Source: Gammaproteobacteria bacterium | GTDB lineage: Bacteria > Pseudomonadota > Gammaproteobacteria > CAJXQU01 | Direction: 5' to 3' | Length of the DNA: 7,315 nt | Assembly (NCBI GenBank): GCA_026984275.1 | Contig: JALSSM010000422.1 | Location: 1-7,315 of the forward strand | Shown: positions 1 to 6,276 of the stretch, piece after piece | Position numbering within the stretch: position 1 is the stretch's first letter | Layout: every line of letters starts with the position of its first letter | Translations under genes and position numbers: made by a program | Notes under the pieces: generated by a model | Seen by the model: only the letters and a program-made list of their open reading frames with translations | Told to the model about the DNA's origin: nothing | Database searches by the model: none

Positions 1-1131
1 ACATCGATTGAAAATGAAACCTTATTTGTCAGCTTGATCGGCATTGATCAAAGAAATCGTAATGCTATCGAGATGCTCTTCGATAAGGAACATTCCGGAA
101 GCTGTGTTCTTACAGAGGCTGACGAAGCGACTGTTACCATTGTAGATCTGGATAAATATGGTGCTGTCGATGAATGGAAAGCTTTACAGCAAATAAAGCC
201 TGATCAGTTTGCAATCATTCTGTCGGTGGATGAAACACATCGTAATCCATCACATCTATTCCTGAAAAAACCTGTTTCAGTTAACGATCTGGTTGATGCA
301 TTAAATCACACCAGAAATAAACTTAATGCTGGTTTTTTTCCCGGACAACATACACAGCCATCTCTGAGCAAACTCTTTCACCCCCGCTTAAAAAAAATTA
401 ATCAGAAGTTAAGAAAAAAAACTAAAAAAACAGAAACAGAAAATGTTTCAAACGAGGTTACTTTTATATCTGAACAGGGATATCTGATCGACGTTGTAAA
501 GCGAGCCGTTCTACAGGCTAATGCTGAAGGTTATGGAATCAAATTACAGATCAATCAACAGGGAAGTATTTTTATCGATCCAACTGAACATTGGATAAAT
601 ACAGATCTGGTTCCACCTGCATTAGAGACCCTTTGTCAGCAAGCCTTGAATAAGTCTGATGTGATCAAACGAGTGTTCAGTGATCGGGAGTTTTCAAAAT
701 ACCTTGATGAATGGCGAGATACAAAACTTAAGCCCATTGATATCGATACTTTCTTATGGGATCTGGCACTATGGACCTATAGAGGTTCACTTCCCTCCAG
801 TACTGATCTTAATAAAAAAATTATTTTAACTTACTGGCCAGATCTACCTCGTTTGACGCCAATTCCGAATGCAATGAGAATCGCCGCACTTTGGGTATCA
901 TGTCCGATGACGCTGTTAGAAACGGTCGATGTTCTGCATGTGAAACGAGAGGATGTCTTTAACTTCTACACGGCGGCTTCTACGCTTGGTCTGGTCAGAC
1001 AAAGTAATCAATTAGTTAAAAAGTCAAAAACAGAAAGTTTTAATAAACCTGTTACAAAGTCAGAAAAGAATAAGCGAGCATTTTATCTTCGCATACTGAA
1101 TCACCTGAAAGGACAAAATCTTGATGAGTGA
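1..1131 (+). CDS. Receiver-like signalling protein of a GTPase/roadblock operon, 5' partial
   Basis: The reading frame is open from base 1, so the gene almost certainly begins upstream. The TTG at 34 lies inside the first beta strand of the domain (residues LFVSLIGID) and has no ribosome binding site. Numbering from the first visible codon, residues 8-105 look like a response-regulator receiver: a first strand ending in one Asp, VDLD (48-51) where the phospho-acceptor strand should be, a strand FAIILSVDE, and KKP (89-91) at the usual Lys-Pro position. The acidic pair is incomplete, so it may be a pseudo-receiver. A Lys-rich linker follows (about 128-143). The C-terminal part (about 275-332) has a helical, winged-helix-like pattern with PNAMRIAALW and VFNFYTAASTLGL. 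I recall similar segments in proteins next to small GTPase and roadblock genes in beta- and gammaproteobacteria. No DNA-binding or enzymatic role can be assigned. It overlaps the next gene by 8 bases, implying translational coupling. Confidence 0.8.
   Translation, partial: TSIENETLFVSLIGIDQRNRNAIEMLFDKEHSGSCVLTEADEATVTIVDLDKYGAVDEWKALQQIKPDQFAIILSVDETHRNPSHLFLKKPVSVNDLVDALNHTRNKLNAGFFPGQHTQPSLSKLFHPRLKKINQKLRKKTKKTETENVSNEVTFISEQGYLIDVVKRAVLQANAEGYGIKLQINQQGSIFIDPTEHWINTDLVPPALETLCQQALNKSDVIKRVFSDREFSKYLDEWRDTKLKPIDIDTFLWDLALWTYRGSLPSSTDLNKKIILTYWPDLPRLTPIPNAMRIAALWVSCPMTLLETVDVLHVKREDVFNFYTAASTLGLVRQSNQLVKKSKTESFNKPVTKSEKNKRAFYLRILNHLKGQNLDE
1107..1113 (+). promoter_or_regulatory. Ribosome binding site deciding the GTPase start
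   Basis: GAAAGGA lies 10 bases before the ATG at 1124, inside the end of the upstream gene. This favours ATG 1124 over the TTG immediately before it at 1121, and fits translational coupling of the two proteins. Confidence 0.6.
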
Positions 1132-1711
1132 TGAAAATGCTTCTTTAGCTTCAGACAGGAAATCAGCACAAAACGTCTTAGTATCAGGAACAGTTGGTGC
1201 AGGGAAAACGACAGCAATTAAAACCTTGAGTGACTCTTTTATTATAGATAATAATTTTGGAGAACAGGTATTTGATTGTGGTGAATTAAAAATTACCGAC
1301 ACAGAAAGTGTTTTTCTTTATGCCTTCAATGGATTGAATAATTCTGAATTTATATGGAATTACCTGAATAATGAAGTGATAGGTACAATCTTATTGATTG
1401 ACAATCGCAGGAAGGATCCACTCAGAGATCTGGAAAGTCTTCTTTTAAATCTGTATTCGGGTGATCAGAGTCAAATACTTCCTGAACAATTTGTTATCGG
1501 CATTACTCATTTTGATACCTCAAGAACACCCGCAGTCTCAGATTATCATTCTTTTCTGAAAGATCTGAGTTTTATCTCCCAACAAAAAACTCCAATATTT
1601 TCTGTGGACACAAGAGCGTTTCATGATGTTTCTACATTGATGGAGGCTCTGGTGTATACACGGGCTCCAACTATAAATGTTTCTCTTTCTGAAGAGAAAG
1701 AATATCAATGA
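1124..1711 (+). CDS. Small P-loop GTPase, MglA/COG2229-like, with degenerate G3
   Basis: This is a 195-residue cytoplasmic protein of the size usual for bacterial Ras-like GTPases. The P-loop (G1) is clear: GTVGAGKTT at 22-30. DCGEL (51-55) fits the DxG segment that follows switch I in this family. G4 is probably THFD (128-131) and G5 is near SVDTR (160-164). The stretch that normally reads GTPGQxRF before a Trp helix is here FNGLNNSEF followed by IWNYL (68-81), so the Pro-Gly-Gln of G3 is missing. In the family such proteins act as a nucleotide-dependent polarity or signalling switch whose partner is a roadblock protein, and one is encoded just downstream. The upstream partner overlaps by 8 bases. 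The missing Gln suggests weak intrinsic hydrolysis or reliance on partner residues (inference). ATG 1124 is chosen over TTG 1121 from the ribosome binding site position. Confidence 0.82.
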   Translation: MSDENASLASDRKSAQNVLVSGTVGAGKTTAIKTLSDSFIIDNNFGEQVFDCGELKITDTESVFLYAFNGLNNSEFIWNYLNNEVIGTILLIDNRRKDPLRDLESLLLNLYSGDQSQILPEQFVIGITHFDTSRTPAVSDYHSFLKDLSFISQQKTPIFSVDTRAFHDVSTLMEALVYTRAPTINVSLSEEKEYQ

Positions 1712-1781
1712 TTTGTATTGGCCAGATGCATCTGGAACTTTAAATCCCTGTTCTTTTACTGATATTGAAGTTTATTCTTAA
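1677..1781 (+). other. 34-codon open frame, doubtful small gene or frameshifted GTPase tail
   Basis: An ATG at 1677, inside the GTPase gene in the +1 frame, opens 34 codons ending at TAA 1779-1781. The part past the GTPase stop reads DLYWPDASGTLNP, then CSFTDIEVYS, a composition that looks more protein-like than typical intergenic translation here. No ribosome binding site precedes the ATG. It could be a tiny overlapping gene, the original C-terminus of the GTPase displaced by a one-base indel, or chance. It matches no family I recognise. Confidence 0.15.
1722..1735. promoter_or_regulatory. Perfect 14-bp palindrome in the GTPase-roadblock gap
   Basis: CCAGATGCATCTGG is identical to its reverse complement and starts 11 bases after the GTPase stop codon. 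It has no central loop, so it is better suited to binding a dimeric protein than to forming an RNA hairpin, and no T-run follows it. It may be an operator for separate expression of the roadblock gene, but no convincing -35/-10 pair was found between it and the start at 1831. Confidence 0.3.
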
Positions 1782-1814
1782 TTGGTCGATACAGTCAGCA
1801 TGATGAATACTAAT

Positions 1815-1820
1815 GGGAGT
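1815..1820 (+). promoter_or_regulatory. Ribosome binding site deciding the roadblock start
   Basis: GGGAGT lies 10 bases before ATG 1831. The alternative in-frame ATG at 1813 has no Shine-Dalgarno-like sequence before it, and choosing it would place this site inside the coding region. Confidence 0.5.
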
Positions 1821-1830
1821 ATCGTTTTCC

Positions 1831-2193
1831 ATGCGTGAAGACATGCTTATCTCTATACTGAATGAGTTGAATGGTTCTACAGCAGATATACAAGGTTCAG
1901 CTGTGATCTCAATTGATGGCTTGCTGATTGCCAGTGCTTTACCGACAAGCTATGACGAAGAGATGGTTAGCGCTATGTCTGCAGCCATGTTATTGCTTGG
2001 AGAAAGAACAGCCAATGAATTAAAACGTGGTGAACTGGAACAGGTGATCGTTAAAGGTCGGCTTGGCTATGTCATTATGGTTAGTGCAGGGCAGGATTCT
2101 GTTTTATGTGTGCTGGCACGCCCAGACGCTAAACTCGGCCTCGTGATGCTGGATGCAACACGAGCCGCAGAAGATATTCCAAAAGTATTATAA
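1831..2193 (+). CDS. Roadblock/LC7 domain protein (MglB-like GTPase partner)
   Basis: This 120-residue protein is a single roadblock/LC7 domain, the usual size for bacterial stand-alone members. It starts MREDMLISILNEL, has GSAVISIDGLLIAS (22-35) as the first strand pair, a helix around DEEMVSAMSAAMLLLGERT (42-60), a strand EQVIVKGRLGYVIMV (70-84), and ends with LARPDAKLGLVMLDATRAA (95-113), the hallmark end of this family. Roadblock proteins form homodimers that bind small GTPases and control their nucleotide state or location. The GTPase 119 bases upstream is the obvious partner. I chose ATG 1831 over ATG 1813 because of the ribosome binding site and because family members typically begin with MRxxML. 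The longer form would add six residues (MGVSFS). The polarity function of Myxococcus MglB should not be assumed here. Confidence 0.88.
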   Translation: MREDMLISILNELNGSTADIQGSAVISIDGLLIASALPTSYDEEMVSAMSAAMLLLGERTANELKRGELEQVIVKGRLGYVIMVSAGQDSVLCVLARPDAKLGLVMLDATRAAEDIPKVL

Positions 2194-2221
2194 AAACCCG
2201 GAATAATTGTTACGTTTTTTT
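2192..2221. terminator. Weak, possibly bidirectional terminator between convergent genes
   Basis: AAAAAC (2192-2197) can pair with GTTTTT (2214-2219), and the right arm is part of a run of seven T (2215-2221). Read on the other strand, the A-run also ends in T. The stem is short and AT-rich with a long loop, so it is a poor intrinsic terminator by energy. Its position between the convergent roadblock and sqr genes (35-base gap) is what supports the call. Confidence 0.35.
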
Positions 2222-2228
2222 GAAGAAT

Positions 2229-3509
2229 TTAATCACACTTATCTAACTTATTAATTCCCAGCATTTTAAGAAATTGACGTTCATAAATGGGATCAGTCTT
2301 ACCTGTTTTAACTTTTCGCAAGTGATATTTTTCAAACATCACTTTTGCAGCATGGACCCATTTACCCTGTTTTGCCCAGGTCACATTTCTGGGTGGAATT
2401 TGTGGCATGGCGACAAAAGCAATGCCTGAGTCACCCATGTCAGCCAGACATATCGCATTCCAGGTTGCCGTATGAGTTGGTTGTTTACCATCGAGTAATT
2501 GCGCAATATTTTGCACAGTGGCACAGACCATAGATTCGATCATATAACCTGTTTTAGGAACACCGGTCGGAACAGGGGTTGCTTCGGGTGGTGCAATAGC
2601 AATGCAAACACCGGCGGCAAAAATATTATCATATTTCGGATTACGTTGATGTTCATCAACAATAATAAATCCACGGGGATTAACCAGGCCTTCAATTCCA
2701 TTGACAGCATCAATACCTGTGAATGCCGGCAGTATCATTGAATAATTAAAGGGCAGTTCGTGAGTTTTTTTGACTTCACCTGTCTCATCGACTTCAGTAA
2801 TAAACATCATTCCATCTTCGACTTTGTCGATTTTTGCATTGGTGATCCAGTTAATATGACGATCACGAAGTACACCTTCCAGCATATCTTTTGAGTTGCC
2901 AACACCACCGAGTCCGAGGTGTCCAATAAAAGGCTCAGATGTGACTAAAGTCATGGGTACTTTATGTCGTACTTTCTTTTTTCGTAATTCAGTGTCAGCG
3001 ATAAATGCATATTCATAAGCCGGTCCAAAACAGGAGGCAAGTTGTGCCGCTCCAACGATCATCGGCCCAGGGTTTTCTACAAATTTATTCCATTCCGTCG
3101 CAGCATCAACCGCATGATCAACATGACAAACGGATTGAGTAAAACCATCAACAGGACCGAGTCCTGGAATTTCATCAAATGCCAGTCGAGGGCCAGTAGT
3201 TATCGCAAGGTAATCGTAAGTAATGTCAGTACCGTCATCCAGTTCTATTCGATTTTCATCTGGGTGTAGACGTTTAGCAGCTTTGTGAATGAATTCGATA
3301 TTTTTCTTTGCAAGGTAAGGGGCCAGTTCAACTTTAATTTTTTCAGATGTGCGCCAGTTAACAGCGACCCAGGGATTTGAAGGAACGAAATGAAATGTAG
3401 CGCTGTCAGAAACCAGGGTGACCTGATCATTAGCTCCAGCCTTTTCTCGCATTTCATAAGCGAGTGTTACACCTGCAATCCCACCACCGAGTACAATAAT
3501 ATTTGCCAT
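2229..3509 (-). CDS. sqr: Sulfide:quinone oxidoreductase, type I
   Basis: The 426-residue flavoprotein oxidises sulfide to sulfane sulfur (polysulfide or persulfide) and passes electrons to the quinone pool from the periplasmic face of the inner membrane. The N-terminal FAD-binding Rossmann motif is VLGGGIAG (6-13). FVPSNPWVAV (41-50) and CFGPAYEYA (160-168) are strongly typical of the family. Cysteines at 128, 160 and 354 match the catalytic triad I recall at 128, 160 and 356 in the Acidithiobacillus ferrooxidans enzyme, and His132 and His197 fit its active-site histidines. VPTGVPKTGYMIESM (313-327) is the conserved FAD/quinone-site region. The C-terminal stretch around WVHAAKVMFEKYHLRKVK (384-401) is the amphipathic part expected to dock on the membrane. 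There is no signal peptide, as is usual for the family. Cys302, Cys329 and Cys425 are extra. It is divergent from the exporter operon and shares its control region. Confidence 0.95.
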   Translation of the reverse strand: MANIIVLGGGIAGVTLAYEMREKAGANDQVTLVSDSATFHFVPSNPWVAVNWRTSEKIKVELAPYLAKKNIEFIHKAAKRLHPDENRIELDDGTDITYDYLAITTGPRLAFDEIPGLGPVDGFTQSVCHVDHAVDAATEWNKFVENPGPMIVGAAQLASCFGPAYEYAFIADTELRKKKVRHKVPMTLVTSEPFIGHLGLGGVGNSKDMLEGVLRDRHINWITNAKIDKVEDGMMFITEVDETGEVKKTHELPFNYSMILPAFTGIDAVNGIEGLVNPRGFIIVDEHQRNPKYDNIFAAGVCIAIAPPEATPVPTGVPKTGYMIESMVCATVQNIAQLLDGKQPTHTATWNAICLADMGDSGIAFVAMPQIPPRNVTWAKQGKWVHAAKVMFEKYHLRKVKTGKTDPIYERQFLKMLGINKLDKCD

Positions 3510-3540
3510 TCTTACCCCCGAATTAACATTTATTTGTAGT

Positions 3541-3569
3541 ATATTAGTATTTGCTTATATTATTAGCAA
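3541..3569 (-). promoter_or_regulatory. Candidate sqr promoter
   Basis: Reading the minus strand, TTGCTA (3564-3569) as -35 and TAATAT (3541-3546) as -10 are separated by 17 bases, each matching the sigma-70 consensus at 4 of 6 positions. Both elements lie almost entirely within the tandem palindromes, so a bound repressor would block them. A G-run at 3515-3519, 5 bases before the sqr ATG, is the likely though atypical ribosome binding site. Confidence 0.4.
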
Positions 3570-3594
3570 GTGCTAATATTAGTCAAGTCTTATA
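3542..3594. promoter_or_regulatory. Triple palindromic operator in the sqr/exporter divergent region
   Basis: Three direct copies of an 18-bp palindrome of form TATTAG-N6-CTWATA occur in a row: 3542-3559 (TATTAGTATTTGCTTATA), 3561-3578 (TATTAGCAAGTGCTAATA) and 3577-3594 (TATTAGTCAAGTCTTATA). The middle copy is perfect, with 8-bp arms around AG, and the outer two are imperfect. Copy starts are 19 and 16 bases apart, and copies 2 and 3 share two bases. The arrangement suggests cooperative binding of a dimeric regulator. Small winged-helix repressors of the ArsR family that sense reactive sulfur (SqrR/BigR type) are a reasonable candidate by function, but no regulator gene is in the window and the site is not one I can match to a known consensus. 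Confidence 0.6.
3551..3579 (+). promoter_or_regulatory. Candidate promoter of the exporter operon
   Basis: TTGCTT (3551-3556) and TAATAT (3574-3579) are separated by 17 bases. This is nearly the mirror image of the candidate sqr promoter, and the two overlap by 19 bases, so the polymerases and any regulator would compete for the same DNA. The -35 lies in palindrome copy 1 and the -10 at the edge of copies 2 and 3. Confidence 0.4.
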
Positions 3595-3600
3595 TTTATC

Positions 3601-3608
3601 AGGGGAAG
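3601..3608 (+). promoter_or_regulatory. Ribosome binding site deciding the exporter start
   Basis: AGGGGAAG lies 8 bases before ATG 3617. It rules against an upstream in-frame TTG at 3551, which would sit inside the operator/promoter and add 22 residues unlike the N-terminus of this exporter family. Confidence 0.7.
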
Positions 3609-3616
3609 TTAACCTT

Positions 3617-6271
3617 ATGTCATTAAAAAAATCAAGTTGGTTAATTGATTATGCCATAGCGAAGCCACGAACGATCTCATGGATTATGGTAATACTTACA
3701 TTTTTATTGATCTCATTGGCGACACTTCCTTCACTCTGGCCCGTTGCTTTTCCAGCATTGAACGGATTAAAAGTTGATACTGATCCGGAAAATATGTTGT
3801 CAAAAGATGAACCGGTGCGAGTATTTCATAATGCTGCAAAAAAAGAATTTTCTCTCAGTGATATTGTCGTCGTCGGGATCGTCAACACTGAGCACAAAGA
3901 GGGTGTTTTTAATCCTCAGTCATTGACTCGTATTTATGAATTAACGAACTATGCCAAAACATTGCAATGGTCTGAAGGCGATGAGGAACATGGTGTTGTC
4001 GAAGTCGATATCATTGCACCTTCTGTTGTTGATAATATTGAACAGGGGGGAGAAGGTATTGTTAATTTTAGCTGGTTAATGCCTGAACCACCCACCAGTC
4101 AGGAAGAAGCGATTGCGATCCGTGATCGAGCCCTGCATATTCCTTTTTTAAATGGAACCATGGTGAGTGAGGATGGTAAGGCAATGGCCATTTACTTGCC
4201 TCTGGTCAGTAAACATGATTCTTATGAAGTGCGTGAAAAACTGCTTGAGTTCACCAGTCAATGGGATAAAGGTGATCAGGTTCATATCACAGGACTACCC
4301 GTAGCAGAAGATACATTTGGTGTTGAAATGTTTGTACAAATGGCCATTTCTGCACCACTGGCGATGCTGGTTATTTTTGGTCTTCTATGGTTCTTCTTCA
4401 GGAATCTGACTCTGGTCATTTCACCAATGATTGTTGCCATGGTCAGTGCACTTTCAACAATGGCTTTATTGATCATTACCGGAAATACGATCCATATTAT
4501 GAGTTCTATGATCCCGATCTTTATTATGCCTATTGCGGTACTCGACTCAGTGCATATTTTGTCTGAATTCTTTGACCGATATCCAGCCATCAAAGATCGA
4601 CGCAAGACCATCATTGAGGTAATGAAACATCTGTTTATGCCGATGTTGTTTACAACGATCACAACCATTGCTGGTTTCGCTTCACTAGCATTAACCCCCA
4701 TTCCTCCGGTTCAGGTGTTTGGTGTTTTTGTAGCAATTGGTGTTTTATTGGCCTGGTTCTGGACGGTTGTCTTTATCCCGGCTTATGTCATGCTGATGCC
4801 AGAAGAAAAACTGGAAGGTTTTGGGCATTCTGCCAGTGATGAAGATGATTCATCATTCCTGAGTCGTGTCCTTCACCGCCTCGGAAAATGGACATATGAT
4901 CATGCAAAAACGGTTCTTGGGATTACACTGCTTTGTGTTGGCGTTTCTGCTTATGGTATTAGTAAAATCCAGATCAATGATAATCCAATCAAATGGTTTA
5001 ATCAGGAGCATCCTATTCGCATAGCTGATAAGGTTCTGAATGATCATTTTGGAGGCACTTATATTGCCTATCTGGAGTACAAGGCTGACGAAAAAGGACA
5101 ATCGCTGGATGAATATTCTTCCAGTCTGAAACAGAGGTTAGAGACATGGAAACAAGAGGTCATCGCCGATGAATATGCCAATGTAGAAAGTGTCTTTTCC
5201 CAGGCGATGGGCATGATCACAAAGACAAAAGGCACGACAGTCGATGAATATCTGTTGAAATTACAGGAACAGGTTAATGAGAAAATGGATGCCGCATCGG
5301 ATGAGGATTATGATACCTGGTCAGAACTTGCTTTATTTCTTGATGCTGAAGATCAACGACACCAGGTCTTTAAACAGCCAGAGGTTTTAAGATATCTGTC
5401 AGCCTTACAGGAATATCTATTGCAGACAGGGATCGTCGGTAAAGTCAATGCGTTACCTGATATTATTAAAACGGTACATCGTGAATTATTTCTTGGTAAG
5501 CAGGAGCAGTTTCGCATTCCTGACAGTGCAAATGCGGTTGCACAAACTTTGGTGACCTATCAGAACAGCCATCGTCCTCAGGATCTCTGGCATTTTGTAA
5601 CACCAGATTATAAAAAAACCAATCTGATGTTACAGCTGAACAGTGGTGATAATATTGATATGGAAAAAGTGATCGCAGCCGTGGAGGATTTTGAAAAAAA
5701 TAATCCACCACCGATGAACTTGAAATCAGAATGGTTCGGCCTCACATATATCAATGTGATCTGGCAGAACAAGATGGTACAGGGAATGCTGAAATCGTTT
5801 ATGGGCAGTTTTCTTATCGTCCTGTTAATGATGATCTTCCTGTTCAGATCGTTATGGCTAGGGTTGTTATCAATGATCCCGTTAACAGTCACTGTTGGCC
5901 TGATCTATGGAGTGATTGGATTCATAGGCAAGGATTACGATATGCCAGTCGCTGTGTTGAGTGCATTGAGTCTTGGGCTTGCGATTGACTATGCGATCCA
6001 TTTTCTGGCTCGTTCACGTGAAGCACGAAACAAAACAGGCAACTGGAAAGAGGCTGTTGATGAAGTCTTCGGTGAACCCGCCAGAGCGATCTCTCGTAAC
6101 CTGATCATTCTGGGGGCAGGTTTTCTGCCACTGTTGGCAGCCCCATTAGTTCCATACCAGACTGTTGGAGTTTTTATTGCAGCCATACTCATTTGTGCAG
6201 GGGTAGCCACCTTACTGATTTTACCCGCTGCCATGACTTTACTTGAAAATCGTCTCTTTAAAGGAGCATAA
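3617..6271 (+). CDS. RND-superfamily (MMPL-type) inner-membrane exporter
   Basis: The 884-residue protein has the duplicated RND layout. There is one membrane segment near the N-terminus (about 19-46), a periplasmic domain (about 47-242), five segments (about 243-261, 264-287, 292-314, 340-360, 366-394), a cytoplasmic linker, a seventh segment (about 432-448), a second larger periplasmic domain (about 449-726) and five more segments (727-744, 746-770, 774-798, 824-842, 848-876). GLAIDYAIHF in segment 10 carries the Asp791-Tyr792 pair expected for proton coupling. The matching site in segment 4 is VLDSVHIL, with Asp310 but Ser instead of Tyr. Such proteins use the proton gradient to move lipids or hydrophobic compounds across the inner membrane. 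The substrate is unknown. The LolA-like gene begins 5 bases after the stop, which suggests lipid or lipoprotein traffic. HpnN, the hopanoid exporter, is of similar size, but no hopanoid genes are seen. Confidence 0.9.
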   Translation: MSLKKSSWLIDYAIAKPRTISWIMVILTFLLISLATLPSLWPVAFPALNGLKVDTDPENMLSKDEPVRVFHNAAKKEFSLSDIVVVGIVNTEHKEGVFNPQSLTRIYELTNYAKTLQWSEGDEEHGVVEVDIIAPSVVDNIEQGGEGIVNFSWLMPEPPTSQEEAIAIRDRALHIPFLNGTMVSEDGKAMAIYLPLVSKHDSYEVREKLLEFTSQWDKGDQVHITGLPVAEDTFGVEMFVQMAISAPLAMLVIFGLLWFFFRNLTLVISPMIVAMVSALSTMALLIITGNTIHIMSSMIPIFIMPIAVLDSVHILSEFFDRYPAIKDRRKTIIEVMKHLFMPMLFTTITTIAGFASLALTPIPPVQVFGVFVAIGVLLAWFWTVVFIPAYVMLMPEEKLEGFGHSASDEDDSSFLSRVLHRLGKWTYDHAKTVLGITLLCVGVSAYGISKIQINDNPIKWFNQEHPIRIADKVLNDHFGGTYIAYLEYKADEKGQSLDEYSSSLKQRLETWKQEVIADEYANVESVFSQAMGMITKTKGTTVDEYLLKLQEQVNEKMDAASDEDYDTWSELALFLDAEDQRHQVFKQPEVLRYLSALQEYLLQTGIVGKVNALPDIIKTVHRELFLGKQEQFRIPDSANAVAQTLVTYQNSHRPQDLWHFVTPDYKKTNLMLQLNSGDNIDMEKVIAAVEDFEKNNPPPMNLKSEWFGLTYINVIWQNKMVQGMLKSFMGSFLIVLLMMIFLFRSLWLGLLSMIPLTVTVGLIYGVIGFIGKDYDMPVAVLSALSLGLAIDYAIHFLARSREARNKTGNWKEAVDEVFGEPARAISRNLIILGAGFLPLLAAPLVPYQTVGVFIAAILICAGVATLLILPAAMTLLENRLFKGA

Positions 6272-6276
6272 AACTT

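Noticed and set aside
34..36. TTG as the start codon of the first gene
   Set aside because: The frame is open to base 1, the codon lies inside a predicted beta strand, and no ribosome binding site precedes it.
1680..1699. Hairpin TTTCTCTT-TCTG-AAGAGAAA as a terminator of the GTPase gene
   Set aside because: The stem is AT-rich, lies inside the coding region before the stop codon and has no T-run after it.
2345..3269. Short plus-strand open frames opposite sqr
   Set aside because: They lack ribosome sites and family features and run antisense to a well-conserved enzyme.
3542..3594. Tandem 18-bp repeats as a CRISPR remnant
   Set aside because: The copies abut or overlap, so there are no spacers, and they lie exactly on divergent promoter elements.
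3551..3616. 22-residue N-terminal extension of the exporter from TTG 3551
   Set aside because: It overlaps the operator and promoter, while ATG 3617 has a strong ribosome binding site and begins a normal family N-terminus.
4282..4701. Long open frame on the minus strand within the exporter gene
   Set aside because: It is antisense to conserved membrane segments of the exporter, has no recognisable domain or ribosome site, and is best explained as a by-product of that gene's codon pattern.
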